A DNA stretch of 40,707 bases, from positions 1 to 40,707 of the forward strand of contig WLRQ01000020.1 of NCBI GenBank assembly GCA_009697815.1, given 5' to 3'. Below, one piece after another: positions 1 through 7,389 of this stretch. Made by a program: the position numbers and the translations under genes. Numbering within the stretch: position 1 is the stretch's first letter; the number at the start of each line of letters is the position of its first letter. This DNA is from Actinomycetota bacterium. GTDB taxonomy: Bacteria; Actinomycetota; Actinomycetes; S36-B12; CAIYMF01. Below the pieces are notes generated by a model. It was not told where the DNA came from. It did no database searches and was given only the letters and a program-made list of their open reading frames with translations.

Positions 1-558
1 CCGCAACCGGGCCGCTGCCCGGCGCACCTGAGCCGGCCCGGCGGCTTTCGCGACCTGCAGCAGGATCCCTTCAGCAACGACCCGGTTCGCCGTCGCCTCC
101 GCGGCGCCCATCCCGGCCAAGGCCGTGTTGATCCCCGTAGTGATCTCCCGCACCGACCCGGAACTCACCGAACCCCCAAGCCAGGCCTGCTCGGTCGCGG
201 GGAAATCACCGCGCAGATCACGGGCCCGGCCCAACACCGCACCCGCCTGCCCGGCGGAATGACCGCACACCGTTTGCAGCCAGCGCTTGGCCGTCACGAA
301 CCCCTCAACCGCGAGCACCCCCGACCCTTCCAACACCCCCGTCGCCACCGTGGCGAGGGCCTCACCACGATCAAGAGCCACATGCACCGCCGCCACCAAC
401 TCCGACAGCGCCGCCGACGGCACCTGCGACCACGCGCCCTCCGCCGTGAGCTCCGCGAGCTGACCAACCACCTGCCCGAGCTGCGCGACCAACCCCGCCA
501 TCACCACACCCGGATCACCCGGCGACCCCGAACCGGAGCGGGAGAAGGAGGAGGACAT
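1..558 (-). CDS. DUF222 / HNH endonuclease family protein (13E12-type), 5' part only
   Basis: The minus strand stays open from the ATG at 558-556 to the window edge (186 codons, no stop). The translation has a short Ser/Gly-rich start, then helical segments. The stretch with VEGFVTAKRWL followed by AGAVLGRARDL and FPATEQAWLGG resembles the N-terminal DUF222 domain of actinobacterial 13E12-repeat proteins. These usually end in an HNH nuclease domain, which here would lie outside the window. The family is multicopy in many actinobacteria and its role is poorly known. The start is supported by a TAGGGT hexamer exactly 6 nt upstream with no Shine-Dalgarno sequence, suggesting a leaderless mRNA. 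The HNH domain itself is not seen, so the nuclease assignment is inference. Confidence 0.75.
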   Translation of the reverse strand, partial: MSSSFSRSGSGSPGDPGVVMAGLVAQLGQVVGQLAELTAEGAWSQVPSAALSELVAAVHVALDRGEALATVATGVLEGSGVLAVEGFVTAKRWLQTVCGHSAGQAGAVLGRARDLRGDFPATEQAWLGGSVSSGSVREITTGINTALAGMGAAEATANRVVAEGILLQVAKAAGPAQVRRAAARLR

Positions 559-564
559 GAGACA

Positions 565-570
565 ACCCTA
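565..570 (-). promoter_or_regulatory. -10 hexamer TAGGGT of a leaderless promoter (DUF222 gene)
   Basis: TAGGGT on the minus strand lies 6 nt (TGTCTC) before the ATG at 558, so transcription would begin at or next to the start codon. No clear -35 element is visible. It is one of five identical geometries in this window. Confidence 0.55.
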
Positions 571-765
571 GAGACCACCACTGACAGTGCCCCCACCAAA
601 CAGGCCCCCGAAACCCGTTGATACACAACAACATTTACGCCCACAGCGATCACAAACGATCACCCACGGCACCGGCCCTGCATCACGTCAATCACAAGCC
701 ACCGATCACCGCAGGCGTGCAAAACAACCGTGTCCGAGCTGCCTGGGCGCACCCACGTCACGCGA

Positions 766-1950
766 TCAGCGCGTTGAGCACGACCCAGTCGCCACAGCGA
801 CACTGGATCGCGCGCCCGCACGCGCGGCCACCGTGATCGACGCCGCCGTCAAGGCGTACCCGGTCTCGGGATCATCGATCGACGTGGCGAAGACGACGCC
901 GTCGACCCTGCCGTCGGGAGCCAGGAGCGGGCCACCGGAGTTGCCCGGTCGAATGGTGCCGCGCACGGAGTACACCTGACGGATGACGGTGCCACGGCCG
1001 TAGATATCCGAGCCCCGGGCGGAGATCGTCCCCCGGATTCGTGCCGACGTCGCGGTGAGCGTGCCTCCACCCGGGAACCCCGCGACCACCGCTGAGGCGC
1101 CAGCCTTCGCCGCACCTGCGAAGGTGAGCACGGGCGCATTGAGGCCGGGGACGTACAGCACGGCGACATCGAGCCGCGGGTCGATATAGACCACCCGAGC
1201 CGGCCAACGCTTACCCGTGCCGCGCACGAGGACATCGGGATTGTCGATCCCGGCCACAACGTGGGCATTGGTCATGACGTGGTCCTTGGCGAAGACGAAG
1301 CCCGAACCATCGACCCGAGTACTACATGCGGTCGCGACACCCTCGACCTTCACCAGCGAGCCCCACGCCTTGCGGACCGCGGGGTCCTTCAGCAACGCCG
1401 GATCGGGCTCGGCGATGGGGATCACCGGATCGAGGGTGAATCCGGAGAAAGCCTGGGGGAGCCCAGTGGAGTCCAGGGCGGAACGAAGTCCACTCACCCA
1501 ATCACGTGTGGTCTCGGGCAGGAGTCGATCGATCTCGCCAAGGACGGCCGAACCCCGGACCTGGCTCGACAAGGCCCCGAGCGGGGCCACAGCCGCCGCC
1601 GACGCGAGCACCCAGGCAACGAGCGCCACGGTGAGGACGCTGAACAGGGCACCTCCCACCGAATCGACCACGCGCACCGGCCGCCAGGAGACCTGCCGCC
1701 TAATCCACGAGCCGAGCAGCCCGGCCACCAGGTTGCCGGCACCTGCCGCGATGATCACGATCCCGATGCCTGCGAGGAACGCCACGAAGCCCGTCAGGCC
1801 ACCGATGAAATGCGGGGCGACCACCGCCCCGATGATCGCGCCCGCGAGGAATCCGGCGAAGGACAGGACACCACCGACGAGCCCGCGCTTCCAACCGGAA
1901 AGCGCAGCACCCGCCGCGATGAGCACGACGACGATGTCGAGGAAGTTCAC
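766..1950 (-). CDS. marP: MarP-type membrane serine protease (CvpA domain + trypsin-like domain)
   Basis: A 394-aa protein. The first ~150 residues hold four hydrophobic helices of the CvpA/colicin V production type; a trypsin-like protease domain facing the periplasm follows. The triad is readable as His230 (TNAHVVAG), Asp261 (RLDVAVLYV) and Ser338 (GNSGGPLL). Cys209 and Cys391 match in position the disulfide cysteines of M. tuberculosis MarP (Rv3671c), which maintains cell-wall and acid-stress tolerance. A longer frame opens at 2001, but the GTG at 1950 overlaps the Nudix stop as GTGA and gives the usual family N-terminus, so I chose it. It is the last gene of an nth-Nudix-marP operon, as in mycobacteria. 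The family call is firm; the physiological role here is inferred. Confidence 0.92.
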   Translation of the reverse strand: MNFLDIVVVLIAAGAALSGWKRGLVGGVLSFAGFLAGAIIGAVVAPHFIGGLTGFVAFLAGIGIVIIAAGAGNLVAGLLGSWIRRQVSWRPVRVVDSVGGALFSVLTVALVAWVLASAAAVAPLGALSSQVRGSAVLGEIDRLLPETTRDWVSGLRSALDSTGLPQAFSGFTLDPVIPIAEPDPALLKDPAVRKAWGSLVKVEGVATACSTRVDGSGFVFAKDHVMTNAHVVAGIDNPDVLVRGTGKRWPARVVYIDPRLDVAVLYVPGLNAPVLTFAGAAKAGASAVVAGFPGGGTLTATSARIRGTISARGSDIYGRGTVIRQVYSVRGTIRPGNSGGPLLAPDGRVDGVVFATSIDDPETGYALTAASITVAARAGARSSVAVATGSCSTR

Positions 1951-2597
1951 CAGGGCTCCGGGGGTGTTCGGGTAACGGAAGAATCCCAGGCCAGTTCCCA
2001 ACCGGCCAGGGCGAACAGCCGCGACAGGAGGCCCGCGGTGAAGCCCCAGACCAGCAGACCTCCCACCTCGAAACCTGGACCCTCGTATCCCGAGGGGTGA
2101 ACGACGAGCATCCGGTTAGCCGGGTCGAGGAACTCCGACACGGGAATGCGCAGCACCGACTCGACTTCACCGGGGTCGACCACCCCCACGGGCGACGAGG
2201 AATGCCACCATCCGAGAACGGGCGTGACGACGAACCCGCTCGCAGGAAGGAAGAGCGCCGGAAGCGTGCCGAAGATGTGCACACCCGAAGGATCAACACC
2301 CGTCTCCTCCTCGGCCTCACGTAGTGCGGCCGCCACGACACTGGAGTCGGAGTCGTCCACAGCACCGCCGGGGAAGGCGGGCTGCCCCGCATGGCTCGAC
2401 ACGGTCGAGGCGCGCTGAATGATCAACAAATCGGGGCCGAGTTCGCCCTCACCAAACAGCACCAGGACCGCAGATTCGCGACCCCCCTCGGGAGGCGGGA
2501 CGAAGCGCGAAAGCTGCTCGGCCAGAACGTTCTGCGCGAGCTTCTCCATCGGCAGGAGCCAGTCGGGCAGGGCAGCCGCCGAGGGTTGCGACGTCAT
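1947..2597 (-). CDS. Nudix hydrolase, CoA pyrophosphatase (NudL) type
   Basis: A 216-aa cytoplasmic protein. Residues about 60-78 carry the NudL/CoA signature ([18 protein letters not shown]). The Nudix box follows at 77-101, ending in [11 protein letters not shown], whose acidic residues would bind the catalytic metal. NudL enzymes split CoA into phosphopantetheine and 3',5'-ADP; CoA as substrate is inferred from the signature. The ATG overlaps the nth stop (ATGA, 2594-2597) and the stop overlaps the marP GTG start, so the three genes look translationally coupled. The same gene order occurs in mycobacteria (Rv3672c). In the Nudix box an Asp replaces the first Glu of the canonical motif, which is tolerated in CoA-type members. 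Confidence 0.88.
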   Translation of the reverse strand: MTSQPSAAALPDWLLPMEKLAQNVLAEQLSRFVPPPEGGRESAVLVLFGEGELGPDLLIIQRASTVSSHAGQPAFPGGAVDDSDSSVVAAALREAEEETGVDPSGVHIFGTLPALFLPASGFVVTPVLGWWHSSSPVGVVDPGEVESVLRIPVSEFLDPANRMLVVHPSGYEGPGFEVGGLLVWGFTAGLLSRLFALAGWELAWDSSVTRTPPEPW

Positions 2598-3319
2598 CGT
2601 CGCCCCTCAGTGGTGACAAGTAGCGCTGCCTCGACGGGGTCTGTGGGGCCCTCGCCGTACGACGGGCACTCTCGGGCCAGGGGACACGCTCCGCACGCGG
2701 GCTTGCGCGCGTGGCAGCACCGCCGACCGTGGAAGATCACCCGGTGTGAGAGAACAGTCCATTCCGGACGCGGGATGAGGGTGCCGACCTCCGCCTCGAC
2801 CTTGTCGGGATCGGCCGCAGTGGTCCACCCGAATCGCCGCGCGAGTCTGCCTACATGGGTGTCGACCGTGATCCCGGGGATGCCGAATGCGTCGCCGAGA
2901 ACGACATTGGCGGTCTTTCGACCGACACCGGGAAGGGTGACGAGGTCGGCGAGCCGACCGGGCACCTCGCCCTCGAAGCGCTCGCACAGCGCCTGACCGA
3001 GGCCTACGAGGGAGTTCGCCTTGGCGCGGAAGAACCCCGTGGAGCGGATGAGCTCTTCGAGCTCGGTGCGATCAGCAGATGCGTAGTGCGCTGCCGTGGG
3101 GTAGCGCGCAAACAGAGCCGGGGTGACGAGATTGACCCGCCGATCCGTGCACTGGGCCGACAGGACGGTCGCCACGACCAACTCCAGCGGCGAGGTGAAG
3201 TCGAGCTCGCAGTGGGCCTCAGGATAGGCCCCAGCAAGGATCTTGTTCATCCGTCGGGCACGTCGTACTAGGGCCGTACGGGACTCCCCGGTCGGCAGGG
3301 TGAACTCGGGTCCGGACAT
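2594..3319 (-). CDS. nth: Endonuclease III (DNA glycosylase/AP lyase)
   Basis: A 241-aa base-excision repair enzyme removing oxidised pyrimidines. The helix-hairpin-helix [13 protein letters not shown] carries catalytic Lys135, and catalytic Asp153 lies in [11 protein letters not shown]. The C-terminus has the [4Fe-4S] cluster pattern C-x6-C-x2-C-x5-C at Cys202, 209, 212 and 218. The open frame extends up to 3547, but that extension reads into the divergent gene. I place the start at ATG 3319: a TAGGCT hexamer lies 8 nt upstream (3328-3333), giving a nearly leaderless message. ATG 3352 is an alternative, with AGGTGAGG about 12 nt before it. First gene of the nth-Nudix-marP operon. Confidence 0.93.
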   Translation of the reverse strand: MSGPEFTLPTGESRTALVRRARRMNKILAGAYPEAHCELDFTSPLELVVATVLSAQCTDRRVNLVTPALFARYPTAAHYASADRTELEELIRSTGFFRAKANSLVGLGQALCERFEGEVPGRLADLVTLPGVGRKTANVVLGDAFGIPGITVDTHVGRLARRFGWTTAADPDKVEAEVGTLIPRPEWTVLSHRVIFHGRRCCHARKPACGACPLARECPSYGEGPTDPVEAALLVTTEGRR

Positions 3320-3327
3320 TGGTCGCC

Positions 3328-3333
3328 AGCCTA
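3328..3333 (-). promoter_or_regulatory. Candidate -10 hexamer TAGGCT for the nth operon
   Basis: TAGGCT on the minus strand ends 8 nt before the nth ATG at 3319, implying a leader of only 1-2 nt. No -35 element was recognised. If instead translation starts at 3352, this site lies inside the gene and is irrelevant. Confidence 0.35.
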
Positions 3334-3444
3334 CGTCGCCCGGAGCGCTCATCCCGCACACGCGCCTCACCTCAGGTTTTCCTCTACTGTGCCGATGACA
3401 GGCACGGGGAATCTCCATGACGGCTCCAGGACGAAGGCAGCACA

Positions 3445-4038
3445 GTGACCAGCACAGGCGGCTCCGAGCCGGGTGACTCCCTGGCGGAGGACACCGCGGC
3501 GCGCGCGGCTGAGGCGAAGGCCCGTAGGGCAGCACGCAAGGCGGCACGCGCCGCCGAGCCGCCGCCCGTGCGCGACACGGCCTACGACCGCCTCTCGCTC
3601 GCGGACCTCCGCGCCGCGCGGACCGACCTCGCCCAGGAGGAGACCCGGGTCTCTTACTGGCGACGCATCATCCAGGCCCGACTCGACGTCGCGCGTTCCC
3701 AGGCGCCCAATCAGGACCCGGTCGCCGACCTCAGACGAGTACTCACCGACGCTCAGTCCTCCGTGCACCGGCTGGCACATGTCGACGTTTTTCCCATCGA
3801 CGACATCCCGCCGCTTCCCGACCTCTCCGAAGTCTGGGCCCGCCAGGTCGACCGCTCCGACCCTGCGGCCACCGAGCGGTTGGTCCTTGATCTGGTCACC
3901 GCCGAGGACAAACTCTCGAATTTCCGCCGGGAGCTCCACCGCCGCATCGACCTCGTGACCAACGAGCTCATTGCCCGCTATCGAGAGCAGCCACTGCTAG
4001 CCCTGCAGATCCTGCCCGACAGCCCGATGCGCCGCTAG
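3445..4038 (+). CDS. RsiG-like anti-sigma factor with two c-di-GMP-binding motifs
   Basis: A 197-aa soluble, helical, charged protein. A disordered Ala/Arg-rich N-terminus (1-45) precedes two helices carrying the RsiG signature E(x)3S(x)2R(x)3Q(x)3D. Copy one is exact: Glu66, Ser70, Arg73, Gln77, Asp81. Copy two is Glu154, Ser158, Arg161, His165, Asp169, with His in place of Gln. In Streptomyces, RsiG bound to c-di-GMP sequesters the sigma factor WhiG; orthologues are often annotated as aerial mycelium formation protein. That this protein binds c-di-GMP and a sigma factor is inference from the motif; no sigma gene is in the window. Start GTG 3445 has AGGACGAAGG upstream. It lies between nth and crp, where mycobacteria have the unrelated-looking Rv3675. 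Confidence 0.8.
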   Translation: MTSTGGSEPGDSLAEDTAARAAEAKARRAARKAARAAEPPPVRDTAYDRLSLADLRAARTDLAQEETRVSYWRRIIQARLDVARSQAPNQDPVADLRRVLTDAQSSVHRLAHVDVFPIDDIPPLPDLSEVWARQVDRSDPAATERLVLDLVTAEDKLSNFRRELHRRIDLVTNELIARYREQPLLALQILPDSPMRR

Positions 4039-4155
4039 AAAGCGCCACCAACCCGGCCCGGGGGGAGATCTCCAGCGCCCCGATAGCCGAGGGCAGGCAC
4101 GTCGTGGTGACCGAATGTCGCTTCGATAGGCCAGACTGTCCCCTGCCACTCGATC

Positions 4156-4185
4156 GCCGCGGACCCGCGGCATCCCGCAAGGAGG
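4156..4185 (+). promoter_or_regulatory. Hairpin and strong Shine-Dalgarno in the crp leader
   Basis: GCCGCGG (4156-4162) and CCGCGGC (4165-4171) form a 7-bp inverted repeat with a 2-nt gap. Eight bases later comes AAGGAGG (4179-4185), 6 nt before the GTG at 4192. This ribosome site is the strongest in the window and fixes the crp start. The hairpin could affect translation, but that is only a possibility. Confidence 0.5.
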
Positions 4186-4191
4186 TCCCTC

Positions 4192-4866
4192 GTGGACGAC
4201 GCACTGATGGGCGCACCTCTGTTCGCCGCACTCGACGTTGAGGCTGCCTCAGCCCTCAAGTCATCGATGGACGAGAGGCGCCTGCTCAAGGGCGACATCC
4301 TCTTTCACGAGGGCGAGCCCGGTGACCGGCTCTATGTCGTCACCTCGGGCAAGATCAAGCTTGGTCACGCCTCAAGCGACGGACGCGAGTCCCTCCTCGC
4401 GGTCATGGGCGAGGGCGAGATGTTCGGCGAGCTCTCCTTGTTCGACCCCGGCCCCCGCACCGCTACGGCAACCGCGCTCACCGACGCCATCGTCCTAGGG
4501 CTAGGCCACCAGGCCCTCCGACCGTGGCTTACCGGCCGGCCCGAGGTCGCCGAGTCACTCCTGCAGGCCCTGGCCCAGCGGTTGCGGCGCACCAACGAGG
4601 CAATGGCCGATCTCGTGTTCTCCGATGTCCCCGGCCGCGTCGCCAAGGCGCTGCTCGATCTCGGAGAGCGATTCGGCCAGTCACGGCCCGACGGCCTCCA
4701 TGTCACGCACGACATGACCCAGGAGGAACTCGCCCAACTCGTCGGGGCCTCGCGGGAAACGGTGAACAAGGCCCTCGCCGACTTCGCCTCGCGCGGCTGG
4801 CTCCGCCTCGAGTCTCGTTCCGTCGTCCTCCTGGACGTCGAGCGTCTGCAGCGCCGCTCGCGCTAG
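4192..4866 (+). CDS. crp: Crp/Fnr-family transcriptional regulator
   Basis: A 224-aa regulator, the same length as M. tuberculosis Crp (Rv3676), which occupies the same place next to nth. The cyclic-nucleotide fold spans about residues 5-115; GEMFGELSLF with Gly79/Glu80 and Arg89/Thr90 matches the phosphate-binding cassette that contacts cAMP in Crp. A dimerisation helix (about 118-145) leads to a winged helix-turn-helix, whose recognition region is near 176-195 (TQEELAQLVGASRETVNKAL). There is no Fnr-type N-terminal cysteine cluster. GTG start with AAGGAGG at ideal spacing. The gene ends convergently, overlapping the last 4 nt of the metallo-hydrolase gene. Ligand and regulon are inferred. 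Confidence 0.93.
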   Translation: MDDALMGAPLFAALDVEAASALKSSMDERRLLKGDILFHEGEPGDRLYVVTSGKIKLGHASSDGRESLLAVMGEGEMFGELSLFDPGPRTATATALTDAIVLGLGHQALRPWLTGRPEVAESLLQALAQRLRRTNEAMADLVFSDVPGRVAKALLDLGERFGQSRPDGLHVTHDMTQEELAQLVGASRETVNKALADFASRGWLRLESRSVVLLDVERLQRRSR

Positions 4867-5684
4867 CCCGCTCCGGGTTCGTCAAGGTAGGCGAGCTGCG
4901 CGAGCACCGAGAGTCGCGCAGCTGGCCACAGTGCGCGGGGCACGTCGCGGTAGACATCCTCGAGCACCTCGTCCGCACTGCTCGCACCACCAGCGACCGA
5001 GGCACGAACCTGGTCGAGGCGCACAGCCCGATGGGCGAGGTAAGCCTCGATTGCGGCTGCCGGCTCCGTCACCACGGGCCCATGTCCCGGAAGCACCCAC
5101 CGCGCCGAGGTCGCCTCCGCGAGCTCACGCAGGCGGGTCAGCGAGTCAAGGTAGTCACCGAGGCGGCCCTCGGGGTGGGCGACCACCGTCGGGCCGCGCC
5201 CGAGAACGGTGTCCCCCGTGAGCAATGCGCCATCGCGCACGAGGTGAAACGAGAGAGAGTCGTCGGTGTGCCCGGGAGTCGCGATGATCTCGATCTCGAG
5301 ACCGTCGACGATCACTCGCTCACCTCCGACGATCCCCTCGTCGCCGAGGCGGTGCAACGGATCGAGCGCCGCTACCGGTGCCCCGCTGCGGGCCGAGAGT
5401 GATCGGGCGCCGTCGGAATGATCGGGGTGCCCGTGGGTGAGCAGGATGCGCGCGATGCGGCCCTCGCCGACTTCGGACATGATCGCATCGAGGTGGCCGA
5501 TGTCGTCCGGGCCAGGATCGACGACGACGACCACCTTCGACCCGGGTTCGCGCAGCACCCAGGTGTTGGTGCCCTCCAGGGTCATGGGGCTCGGATTTCC
5601 CGCGAGCACACATGTCGCGCGATCAGTGACGACACCGCCCACCCATGGAGCTGAGTCACCCAGCGGAATCACCTTTCCGCTCAA
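4863..5684 (-). CDS. Metallo-beta-lactamase-fold hydrolase
   Basis: A 273-aa cytoplasmic MBL-fold enzyme. The metal-binding motif THGHPDHSDG gives His84, His86, Asp88 and His89; His139 (TPGHTDDS) and Asp158 (LTGDTV) complete a dinuclear zinc site. A C-terminal winged-helix-like tail resembles LACTB2-type hydrolases. The substrate is unknown; glyoxalase II-like or nuclease-like activity are both possible. It matches Rv3677c in position. The start is TTG 5684, overlapping the upstream Nudix stop as TTGA; the in-frame GTG at 5672 is an alternative. Last gene of the DUF4177-ridA-Nudix-MBL operon, with its 3' end overlapping the end of crp by 4 nt. Confidence 0.88.
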   Translation of the reverse strand: MSGKVIPLGDSAPWVGGVVTDRATCVLAGNPSPMTLEGTNTWVLREPGSKVVVVVDPGPDDIGHLDAIMSEVGEGRIARILLTHGHPDHSDGARSLSARSGAPVAALDPLHRLGDEGIVGGERVIVDGLEIEIIATPGHTDDSLSFHLVRDGALLTGDTVLGRGPTVVAHPEGRLGDYLDSLTRLRELAEATSARWVLPGHGPVVTEPAAAIEAYLAHRAVRLDQVRASVAGGASSADEVLEDVYRDVPRALWPAARLSVLAQLAYLDEPGAG

Positions 5685-6658
5685 GACATCTGGCCGCTCT
5701 GGCTGCCCTCTGCGGCGCTGGCAACCGGGGGATTGGCCACGAGCCCGGACTTCGCTGCGCCACGAATACCGCGAACCCCGTCGGTCTCGCTGGGCGGCGT
5801 GGCCTCAAGGTTGTCGATCGTGACGCCCGTACGTGCGTGGACGAGCCGCCATGCGATCTCGCCGTCAGCGCCGACGTAGGGCTGCGGGAGCAGCGGCGCG
5901 AACTCAGCGAGCGCGGCCGCCGCCAGTGCCGAGGCCACATCAGTGTGCTCGGCGAGCATCTCCAGTGCGGCCACGGTGGGCGTCAGCAGCGGCAGGTGCC
6001 CAGCTGCCGACTCGGCCAGTGCGGCCGACGGGCGCCACCACGCGACACGGTCCGCCTCGCCGCCGAGATGCCTGGCTTCCTGACCCTCGGGCAGTGAGGT
6101 GACGAAGAACCGGGTGTCAAAGCGCCGGTCCTCGACCGCGGGGGTGACCCAATGCGCAAAAGGGATCAGCGCTGAGTCGTCGACCACAAGGCCCCTGCGC
6201 GCGAGCAGATCGGCGAACTCGATCTCACTTGCGGCCAGCGCGGCGCGCTCGACATCGAGGTCGTCGTCCCACACCACCCGGCCTCCGTCGGCCGTGACGG
6301 CGAGCAGTACTCCGCACTCTTCGAAGGTCTCGCGCGCGGCGGCGGCCAGAAGTGCAGCGGGGTCCTCGGTGAACATTCGGTCACCTAGCTCGGCTAGATC
6401 GACGTGTCCGGCGAGGCGCACGGTGGAGTCCGATGTCTCGACTGCCCCGCCCGGGTAGACGTACATCCCCGCGGCGAAGGCCATCGAGGCATTGCGGCGC
6501 ATCAGGAAGATCTCAGGGCCGTCGGCGCCGGTGCGCAACAGGCACACGGTCGCGGCGTTGCGGATCGGGGGCGGAGTCCAGGTGCCCAGTCCGTGCACGA
6601 GGGACTCGGCTCGCTCGCGCTTGCGGTTGAGCAAACCCGCCAAATCCATGGCGTTCAC
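5681..6658 (-). CDS. Nudix hydrolase, NUDT19-like
   Basis: A 325-aa protein. MYVYPGGAVE followed by AAARETFEECGVLL forms a Nudix box split by an insert of about 40 residues, the layout of NUDT19/RP2-like Nudix hydrolases. Those members cleave CoA or acyl-CoA diphosphates; the substrate here is inferred. A large C-terminal half (GGEADRVAWWRP and after) has no second catalytic motif. Start GTG 6658 overlaps the ridA stop (GTGA), preceded by GAGGTGA as Shine-Dalgarno. It sits between ridA and the MBL hydrolase; the M. tuberculosis block as I recall it lacks this gene, so it may be a lineage-specific insertion. Confidence 0.82.
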   Translation of the reverse strand: MNAMDLAGLLNRKRERAESLVHGLGTWTPPPIRNAATVCLLRTGADGPEIFLMRRNASMAFAAGMYVYPGGAVETSDSTVRLAGHVDLAELGDRMFTEDPAALLAAAARETFEECGVLLAVTADGGRVVWDDDLDVERAALAASEIEFADLLARRGLVVDDSALIPFAHWVTPAVEDRRFDTRFFVTSLPEGQEARHLGGEADRVAWWRPSAALAESAAGHLPLLTPTVAALEMLAEHTDVASALAAAALAEFAPLLPQPYVGADGEIAWRLVHARTGVTIDNLEATPPSETDGVRGIRGAAKSGLVANPPVASAAEGSQSGQMS

Positions 6659-7119
6659 GGACTCACCTCAACGATGATCTCGACCTCGACTGGTGAATCG
6701 AGCGGCAGCACCGCGACACCCACGGCGGATCGCGCGTGGACGCCGGCGTCGCCGAATGCCGCGCCGAGCAACTCGCTGGCACCGTTGATGACACCACCCT
6801 GCCCGGTGAATTCGGGCGCGCTCGCGACGAAGCCGACCACCTTGACAACCCGCACGACGCGGTCGAGATCCTCGATCACCGCCTTCACCGCGGCAATGGC
6901 GTTGAGAGCGCAGATCGCGGCGAGCGCCTTGGCGTCCTCGGCGCTCACATCGGCCCCCACCTTGCCCGTCGCCTGCAGGACGCCGCCGACCATGGGCAAC
7001 TGACCGGAGGTGTAGATGTACGAGCCGGTACGTACGGCAGGCACATAGGCCGCGATCGGCGGGCTGACATCCGGGACGACGTGGCCCAGCTCGGCGAGGC
7101 GCGCCTCAGCGGCGGACAC
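6655..7119 (-). CDS. RidA/YjgF family protein (imine deaminase type)
   Basis: A 154-aa protein of the RidA fold. AAYVPAVRTGSYIYTSGQLP followed by a GKVGADVSAEDA stretch matches the N-terminal half typical of the longer RidA subgroup. RidA proteins hydrolyse reactive enamine/imine intermediates released by PLP enzymes. The archetypal catalytic Arg near the C-terminus is not obvious in VAVLPLDSPVEVEIIVEV, so deaminase activity is uncertain. The open frame extends far upstream, but GTG 7119 lies 5 nt after the DUF4177 stop and gives the family N-terminus (VSAAEARLAELG). Second gene of a four-gene operon; matches Rv3678c in place. Confidence 0.85.
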   Translation of the reverse strand: MSAAEARLAELGHVVPDVSPPIAAYVPAVRTGSYIYTSGQLPMVGGVLQATGKVGADVSAEDAKALAAICALNAIAAVKAVIEDLDRVVRVVKVVGFVASAPEFTGQGGVINGASELLGAAFGDAGVHARSAVGVAVLPLDSPVEVEIIVEVSP

Positions 7120-7124
7120 GAACC

Positions 7125-7280
7125 TCAGCCCTTCGAGCGCTTCAGGTAGGCGACCATGTTGTCGGCGTTGGGCCCGGGCACGACCTGGACCAACTCCCAG
7201 CCATCCTGACCCCACGAGTCCAGGATCGCCTTCGTGGCGTGGATGAGTAGAGGGACGGTGGCGTACTCCCAAGTCGTCAT
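7125..7280 (-). CDS. Small DUF4177-like protein (51 aa)
   Basis: A 51-aa protein too short for most gene finders. It reads TTWEYATVPLLIHATKAILD, then SWGQDGWELVQVVPGPNADN and a basic end (YLKRSKG). The pattern WEY...DxWGxxGWELV is that of DUF4177, a small single-domain family of unknown function. M. tuberculosis carries a protein of this kind (Rv3678A) at the same place before ridA, which supports it as real. The ATG at 7280 lies exactly 6 nt after a TAGGGT hexamer with no Shine-Dalgarno sequence, so it is likely leaderless and heads the operon with ridA, Nudix and MBL genes. Confidence 0.85.
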   Translation of the reverse strand: MTTWEYATVPLLIHATKAILDSWGQDGWELVQVVPGPNADNMVAYLKRSKG

Positions 7281-7286
7281 GTGCCG

Positions 7287-7292
7287 ACCCTA
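7287..7292 (-). promoter_or_regulatory. -10 hexamer TAGGGT of a leaderless promoter (DUF4177-ridA operon)
   Basis: TAGGGT on the minus strand is followed by 6 nt (CGGCAC) and the ATG at 7280. The hexamer and spacing are identical to those before the DUF222 gene and dnaX. No -35 element is evident. Confidence 0.6.
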
Positions 7293-7377
7293 GAGCCTCG
7301 CGGGCACTTGCGGACCACCGCTCGCCCCCAATAGACCGTGGCCGTCCGGTCGAGGAGCCGCCAGGGGCGTGGCGCCG

Positions 7378-7383
7378 TACGCT
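7378..7383 (+). promoter_or_regulatory. -10 hexamer TACGCT of a leaderless promoter (Get3-like ATPase operon)
   Basis: TACGCT is followed by 6 nt (CGACCC) and the ATG at 7390. It decides between that ATG and the in-frame GTG at 7369, which would lie upstream of the transcript. It diverges from the DUF4177 promoter 85 bp away. Confidence 0.5.
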
Positions 7384-7389
7384 CGACCC

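Noticed and set aside
259-621. 120-codon plus-strand frame rich in Arg/His
   Set aside because: Antisense to the DUF222 gene.
1261-2100. 279-codon plus-strand frame
   Set aside because: Antisense to marP and the Nudix gene; composition is typical of a shadow frame.
4524-5402. 292-codon plus-strand frame
   Set aside because: Overlaps crp and is antisense to the metallo-hydrolase; no recognisable domain.
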